Positions 62,717 through 64,000 of a stretch of DNA of 64,000 bases are shown here, piece by piece. The notes under the pieces are model-generated. The model ran no database searches. It was not told where the DNA came from and saw nothing but the letters and a program-made list of their open reading frames with translations. Position 1 is the stretch's first letter; each line of letters begins with the position of its first letter. The position numbers were made by a program, and so were the translations under genes. Where the stretch lies: contig CAWBCC010000015.1 of assembly GCA_963787185.1 (NCBI GenBank), positions 186,001-250,000 on the forward strand, written 5' to 3'. Source of the DNA: JAJXZP01 sp963787185 (GTDB taxonomy: Bacteria; Spirochaetota; Spirochaetia; Treponematales; Rectinemataceae).

Positions 62717-63706
62717 ATGGCCGAAGAAATTTTGTCTGTAGTCGATCTGAAGAAGCACTTCGCCGTGGGCCATGCGAGATGGCCCAATCGCACCCCGATT
62801 ACGGTCAAGGCCGTAGACGGCGTTTCCTTCCGTATCGAGGAAGGGGAAACACTGGGTTTGGTGGGTGAGTCCGGCTCCGGGAAAAGCACGGTCGCCTATA
62901 CCATCGCAGGCATGTATCGGCCGACGTCCGGCAGGCTGATTTTCCGCGGCCGGGAGTTGTCCGGCGAAAAGGCCGGTCGGCCTCCCGAGCTGCGCAAAGA
63001 AATCCAGATCGTCTTTCAGGATCCGGGCTCCTCGTTGAATCCCCGGCATAACATCAAGAAAATTCTGGAAATGCCGCTTAGGGTGCATCAGCCCGGCAAG
63101 AACCGTATCGAGCGGATCGTGCGTCTTTTGGAAATCGTGGACATGCCGCCGGAGTACATGTATCGGTACCCCCATATGCTTTCCGGCGGCGAAAAGCAGA
63201 TAGTCGGGATTGCCCGGGCGCTGGCGAGCGATCCGAAACTGATCATCCTCGACGAACCGACCTCGGCGCTCGATGTGTCCGTGCAGGCCAAGACCATCAA
63301 CCTTCTTCTCCGTCTTCAGCGAGAATTCAATCTCTCCTATCTGTTCATCACGCATGACCTGAGCCTGATGCGGAACGTGGCCACGCGGGTGGCTATCATG
63401 TATTTGGGCAAAACCTGCGAAATCGCCGACACCGTCGATTTTTTCCGTGCTCCGCTGCATCCCTACACGCAGATGCTGCTTTCGTCCATCCCGGTCATCT
63501 CGGCCGAGGAAGAAGCGCTGAAACCCCGCAAGGTCGTCTCGACCGGCGAAATACCCAGCCCGGTCGATATCCCGAAAGGATGCAGCTTCAATACTCGCTG
63601 TCCCTTTGTCATGGAAATCTGCAGGACTGTCGACCCCGTGATGCTGGAAGAGGTTCCGCGACATCAAGTGCGCTGCCACCTCTTTCCGAAGTCTCGGGAC
63701 GCTTGA
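62717..63706 (+). CDS. ABC transporter ATPase, DppF/OppF type
   Basis: 329 residues from ATG 62717 (MAEEILSVVDLKKHFAVGHA), eight bases after the previous gene. Walker A GESGSGKST, Q-loop IVFQDPGSSLNP, signature LSGGEKQIVGIARAL, Walker B LIILDEPTSALDVS, H-loop ITHDLSLMRN, then the C-terminal PKGCSFNTRCPFVMEICR cysteine segment. Second ATPase subunit of the transporter. Confidence 0.93.
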   Translation: MAEEILSVVDLKKHFAVGHARWPNRTPITVKAVDGVSFRIEEGETLGLVGESGSGKSTVAYTIAGMYRPTSGRLIFRGRELSGEKAGRPPELRKEIQIVFQDPGSSLNPRHNIKKILEMPLRVHQPGKNRIERIVRLLEIVDMPPEYMYRYPHMLSGGEKQIVGIARALASDPKLIILDEPTSALDVSVQAKTINLLLRLQREFNLSYLFITHDLSLMRNVATRVAIMYLGKTCEIADTVDFFRAPLHPYTQMLLSSIPVISAEEEALKPRKVVSTGEIPSPVDIPKGCSFNTRCPFVMEICRTVDPVMLEEVPRHQVRCHLFPKSRDA

Positions 63707-63739
63707 CCTGGAATGGGAAATACGCTCAGGAGGAACGCA

Positions 63740-64000
63740 ATGTTGAGAGTCGCTACCGATATCGGGGGAACCTTCACGGATCTCGTATATGTCACGCCGG
63801 ACGGGACAGTCGGCACGGCCAAGAGCAACACGACGCCGGACCAATACGAAAAGGGCGTAATGGACGTCATCGGCGCATGCGGAATCGCTCCCGCCGAGTT
63901 CGCTTCGTTCGTGCACGGCACGACCATCGTCATCAATGCCATAACCGAGCGCAAAGGTGCGAAGGCGGCATTGATCACCACTGCAGGCTTCAGAGACGTC
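63740..64000 (+). CDS. Hydantoinase/oxoprolinase subunit A, cut by the window end
   Basis: 87 codons visible. CAGGAGGAACGCA precedes the ATG. N-terminus RVATDIGGTFTDLVYVTPDG is the ATP-binding signature of the HyuA/OplA family, followed by HGTTIVINAITERKGAKAAL and ITTAGFRDV. With the transporter genes it suggests uptake and ATP-driven opening of hydantoins, 5-oxoproline or similar cyclic amides. A hyuB-type gene would be expected beyond the window. Confidence 0.88.
   Translation, partial: MLRVATDIGGTFTDLVYVTPDGTVGTAKSNTTPDQYEKGVMDVIGACGIAPAEFASFVHGTTIVINAITERKGAKAALITTAGFRDV

Noticed and set aside
1..64000. tRNA, rRNA genes or a replication origin.
   Set aside because: No cloverleaf-like TTCGAATC/CCA patterns, rRNA words or DnaA-box clusters were seen on reading; a covariance search was not possible here.

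Overview
The window is bacterial chromosomal DNA with a GC-rich, dense, mostly plus-strand gene layout and sigma70-type promoters. The lineage cannot be fixed from the sequence alone. The mix of MNT/HEPN pairs, DUF4143-type ATPase remnants and a type I-C CRISPR system would fit a Spirochaetota genome, but this is a weak inference.

Layout. (1) 1-4742: a DUF4160/DUF2442 pair cut by the window edge, a dead HicB, then a WYL regulator, an unknown protein and a UvrD-like helicase. (2) 4743-11056: the interference half of a type I-C CRISPR-Cas locus (cas3-cas5c-cas8c-cas7). Directly upstream lies a compact element that reads as an RNA-guided CreTA-like toxin/antitoxin or cas autoregulator. It has a promoter, a degenerate CRISPR repeat that keeps the complete 11-nt I-C crRNA 5' handle, a 16-nt guide and a terminator-like hairpin. 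About 150 bp further on, that guide matches a TTC-PAM site lying exactly between the -35 and -10 of a promoter for a 59-codon ORF just before cas3. (3) 11057-35353: about 24 kb of defence and selfish genes placed inside the cas locus. They are a sigma70 factor coupled to a RecQ-like helicase; an operon of DUF3696 ATPase, PIN nuclease and RNA ligase; MNT/HEPN, BrnTA and MazEF modules; a PHP-ATPase (TrlF type) split by an ISL3 insertion; an AlbA_2/Schlafen-type ATP-binding protein; an operon of DUF262, DUF3696 ATPase and an unknown protein; and many mosaic gene fragments and hairpin elements. (4) 35354-50258: cas4-cas1-cas2, a leader, and a very large array of about 190 repeats. (5) 50259-53800: an IS1380-type remnant, a frameshifted YdeI gene, a 22-bp tandem repeat, an SDR enzyme, a shortened VOC protein and a DUF1801 protein. 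(6) 53970-64000: ordinary metabolism and transport, with a LUD-domain protein, a DinB-superfamily protein, a two-gene chromate transporter, two XRE-cupin regulators, an oligopeptide-type ABC transporter and the start of a hydantoinase/oxoprolinase subunit A.

How the parts fit. Cas5c, Cas8c and Cas7 form the effector that would load both array crRNAs and the upstream crRNA-like RNA; Cas3 degrades fully matched targets; Cas4-Cas1-Cas2 add spacers at the leader. The first 26 or so spacers share a very unusual word composition, which suggests a recent burst of acquisition from one kind of element. The island between the two cas halves supplies additional defences, several in tightly overlapping operons, next to a graveyard of toxin-antitoxin fragments.

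The strongest new observations are the CreTA-like element before cas3, the ATPase/PIN/RNA ligase operon, the sigma factor/helicase pair and the biased leader-end spacers.
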